Shown piece after piece: positions 60,501 to 64,000 of a stretch of DNA of 64,000 bases. A program made the position numbers and the translations under genes. How positions within the stretch are numbered: the first letter of the stretch is position 1; every line of letters begins with the position of its first letter. The stretch is from Acanthornis magna (taxonomy: Eukaryota > Chordata > Aves > Passeriformes > Acanthizidae). The notes under the pieces were generated by a model. It made no database searches. It was given only the letters and a program-made list of their open reading frames with translations, and was not told the DNA's origin. The stretch spans positions 10,801,501 through 10,865,500 of the forward strand of contig JAWUZG010000084.1 in assembly GCA_036785705.1 (NCBI GenBank), given 5' to 3'.

Positions 60501-63500
60501 GCTGTTTTAAGCCACTGTCTTCCCAGTTCATAGCCTAAATACCATACATTTCAAGCCCCAGTGTGATATTTAGCAGCAAATTGCTGTGGCAGGCTGGTTT
60601 CCTGGGAGACATAACCTTCATCCTATGGTCTGTGTAATCAGGAGAGTGCTCGGCCTGGCTCAGCTCCCACTGCATCCCCTAACAGTATTTTCACCAACTC
60701 CAGCAGGAGGTATTCAGGCCTGGAGGAACGGTGCATTTATGCAATCTCAATGAATTTTGATGATGGCAAAAACTGCCTTTTTACTTGACCTGTGAGGGGT
60801 GAATCTGCCGGAGAGGAGGCACAAGGCAGCTGGAGGAAAACAGTCCTTGTTTTGCAATAGGAACTACCAACATCCTTGTAGCTTTCTATCCTAACGCTTG
60901 AGGCAGGGCAAAGCTGCCACCAATATTCCCAAATCCATAGGGAACTACCACCTGGATAGTCTCCGTATCTGTGTTTTCTCAGCACGCTTGGTAAATGACA
61001 ACACTTTTTGCCCAGTGTAGGGTCCCGTGTTTGAGATAAGTGTGGGACAATAAGTCCATCTCTTATATTTGGATTTGTAAAATATGGGGAGTCTTTTCAG
61101 GTGAAAAAAGAGCTGCTGAGAGGAGCCATCTAGATCCATCTTATCCTTTGTGGAGGACAGGAATGATGGAGTCGCTGATCCCGCCGCATAAAGTATTGAA
61201 GAAATGCAAATTTTTCTCCTGATAAATCTGCGTTTTGCCATGCACAACTGGCTTTGAAGGAATCTACCCCTATCAGATAGATACTCAGCAACTTCTCAAG
61301 AACCCAAAACAGTATTAGTCCATAAAACAATTTCTTGTGCTGTTTTCCTGATGACAAGATCTCAGAAGAGGAGGGACTGGACACTTCTATTTTAAGTTCA
61401 GTTGAGTTGGTAGATAATTCTTCTAAACATATGAAAGGACATTAACCAATACAGAGATCAGAAATTCTAACAGATAGCTTTCTTCAGTCAGAAATTTTAT
61501 GAATTTGTATGATTTCTCCTCCCTAAATATAAGCCATTTTCTACCACAGAGATGATGGACAACAGTCTGATCCCTCCTGGCATTTACTGTTTTCCTTTAG
61601 AGAGGTTTTGAAGGCTGGAGTTTGATCCATTCACCACCAGATACTGGATTTTATACTGTAGTAATGTTTGCTTTTGCAGGGATGCTACTTACACAAGCTT
61701 CACTGGCACAGGGAAACTGTTGCCATACATTTCAAACTACAAACAGTTTCCAGGAATCATCCCTTCAAGTAATTTTGCAGCTAGAACAGTCTTGTATAGC
61801 TGTCTTCCCTCATGCTCCCTTACGAAAGGAAACTCGTGTCGCTGTAATCCATCCCAAACCATGATGCACTTCAGACCTGTCCAGTGGGTTTATCTCACAG
61901 TGCACATGAGCCGTGTCTGTTCCCTTCATAAAAATCCTTTCCATTCCTGGAATTGTGAGTCAAACTCCACCCTTTCCTGGAATACCTGCATTGGCAGGCT
62001 TATCCAACAAACTTTAAATAAATGCTATCATTTTCATTACTAGGCAACCTACGCCTCCCCAGCAGAGCAAATTCCATCCCTTTTCCAGTTGTTTTTCTTC
62101 TTTAGGTGTATGGGTTACCTTGTCATAACTTGTTTAGTTACTGACAACTCGCCACAATCAGAGCAAAACCATCCTTCTTCTCTTGGGTGTATTAATTTAA
62201 GCCAGGCTTTTGACCAGTGATTTAGGCAGAACAAGCACTGAGCAGCTTCTGCAGGCCAAGGGCAGGACGATGCAGATGGGGAGTTCAGCAGGGGGCTGGA
62301 CTCCTCCCATAGGCAAAATCTCTCCCAAAGTCTATCTCATACTGCACCGGTGAACATAGTTATATTAATTACAAAAATTCAAGTTAAAACAGCCTGAAGA
62401 CTTTTACAATTCAGAATAGATTTAATTCTTGATGTTTAATTTCCACTTTTGGCTGCATGCTTTCTAAAGCAATAGAAAACACTTGTTCTGCATGTCTCCC
62501 TTTCTGCTCATTAATCTCCTTGCCTGGATCATCCAGATCCAGAATCCCTTGGCCCAGATTCCCACCTTGACCCTAAAAAGGCTTTTTACAAGTTACATAA
62601 TTTGGGCTCCTGTTATTTCCCCGTAGGTTGTACAGTGGTGTTACAGTGTCAGCACCAGGGCAGCAGAAACACACACGGCATAAAGAGTTAGTTCCTACTT
62701 ACCACACATTTCCTCTCCCTGCCTCCTCCTGCCCCCCAGCTGCTGCTCATTTTCTCATGGCATCCCATTTGGTGGGACATGCACTCAGAGTGTGTGTGAC
62801 ATGTTTGCCCAGTCACACAGACTTTACAAAAGCATCCACAGTGATGCAATGATATAATAATTAAAAATAATAGTGTTTACAAGCTCAGTCCAAAACTTCC
62901 ACGATGGGAGGGGAGCTGATGCCAATAATCTGCACGTGACATGTAATTAAAGAGTAAGAGGATGATGGTTGCAGCTGCAGCGTTGACAAGGCTGATGCAG
63001 CTCAGGCTGTTGATTTTCTTTCCACAGACCTAGAAACCAGACTTTGCTGTCACATTTTGCAGGATTCTCTGGTGGTTCTGCTGAAATGTCCTCTGTTAAC
63101 TGCCACGAAAATGTCTCCTACAGATCCCTTCTTGCAGATAAGTGTTGCACACAGGTTCTGACAGCATCTCTCTGGGCCTTGAAGGACCTAAACACATCAA
63201 CTGGCACATGGATAGCATGGACTAGAGAGTGATCCACCATGGTGTAAACCAGAGATCAGAACCCGGCCCGGAGCGCAGCTGGAAATGGTGCCGGTGGCAT
63301 TTCTGTGCAGTTTTACAGACTGTAGATGCTGTTTTGTGCAGACATTGTCTGTAGTAAAACATGCACAAACTGTGTATTACAAATGTTGCTGGATTTAAAA
63401 GGTTCCTGGAGAAGCAGTGCGAGTTTGCAAATCCGTGAAGAATATTACTGGGACTTGTTGAAGTGCTCAATATAAACTGTAACACACAAGCCATTAAAAT

Positions 63501-64000
63501 GAGGATATTTGGCATTCAGAGTCACACATATGGGCCTTTCAAAACCATTCTTCTCGTTTGGCAGCTCCTACGGTCCTTGAATGATGCACAACCTCCTTTT
63601 ATATGTTCTTGTAAGATGCTTCTGCAAAGTTGGCATTTTTAAAAATAAATTGTGGAGGAGAAATCTGACTAAGAAACAGAGATCTGGTCTAAGGGAAACT
63701 TCGGAAAACTACTTCGTTTGCATGATTACTTTTGCAAATCCTAGCTGATATCTGTGCTTTGTGCTCAGTTTTTCGTTTGGCTGCTTCTAGATGTGCAAAT
63801 CTGGAAGCCTACTTGTTTGAAGCAGCCCTGAGCAAGGCTTTGCAAGCGAAATGTCAGCGCTGTCCGAGGCTGGGGACACTTTCTGTGCTGATAAGCAACT
63901 CCTCTGAGTGGCCAAACTGATCCATCTCCCGCTCTGACAGTGCCATTGTCTAACCTGACTGTTGAGCGAGGCTTTAAGGCTAAGCAAAGGATAAAACCCT
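57571..64000. other. No gene recognised (right flank)
   Basis: No exon, RNA gene or clear repeat was recognised. Two stretches have enhancer-like texture: 62850-63000 (ATAATAATTAAAAATAATAG, GTAATTAAAGAG) and 63330-63530. By synteny KCNQ1 should follow to the right on the minus strand. I searched by eye for its C-terminal coding segments and did not find them. Confidence 0.45.

Noticed and set aside
41200..64000. KCNQ1 exons expected by synteny on the minus strand
   Set aside because: I looked for the C-terminal coiled-coil and tail segments and found none; the gene probably begins to the right of the window.

Overview
The window is vertebrate nuclear DNA, almost certainly avian. The clearest evidence is several CR1 LINE copies of the bird type, one solo endogenous-retrovirus LTR, and two genes that are neighbours in the mammalian 11p15.5 growth-control cluster: SLC22A18 (minus strand) and CDKN1C/p57KIP2 (plus strand). 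They lie head to head, as in human. By synteny PHLDA2 would lie off the left edge and KCNQ1 off the right edge, but I found no exon of either.

Layout: 1-17.9 kb holds no recognised exon, only a CR1 copy (8.5-10.1 kb) and low-complexity tracts. 17.9-22.66 kb carries the first four coding exons of SLC22A18, whose later exons I could not find. 22.9-24.4 kb, upstream of the first coding exon, has interferon-response-like motifs, an old CR1 and a 398-bp solo LTR with a perfect 6-bp target duplication. 24.4-34.0 kb is ordinary non-coding DNA with another CR1. A CpG island at 34.07-34.45 kb with a good minus-strand splice donor is the best candidate for the SLC22A18 promoter and non-coding first exon. 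39.0-41.2 kb is CDKN1C in full: CpG-island promoter with CCAAT boxes and a TATA-like box, two coding exons, a 3'UTR exon and poly(A) signals. From 41.2 kb to the end no protein gene is recognised. That stretch instead has sequences that look like conserved enhancers, two further CpG islands (52.3-53.1 and 57.25-57.57 kb), a 30-bp minisatellite with strong Z-DNA character, and two CTCF-like motifs in convergent orientation.

CDKN1C encodes a CDK inhibitor and SLC22A18 a major-facilitator membrane protein. They are linked by position rather than by a common pathway. The right third of the window reads as a regulatory landscape, plausibly for CDKN1C and/or KCNQ1. All calls come from reading the sequence and from knowledge of the families; no database search or alignment was run.
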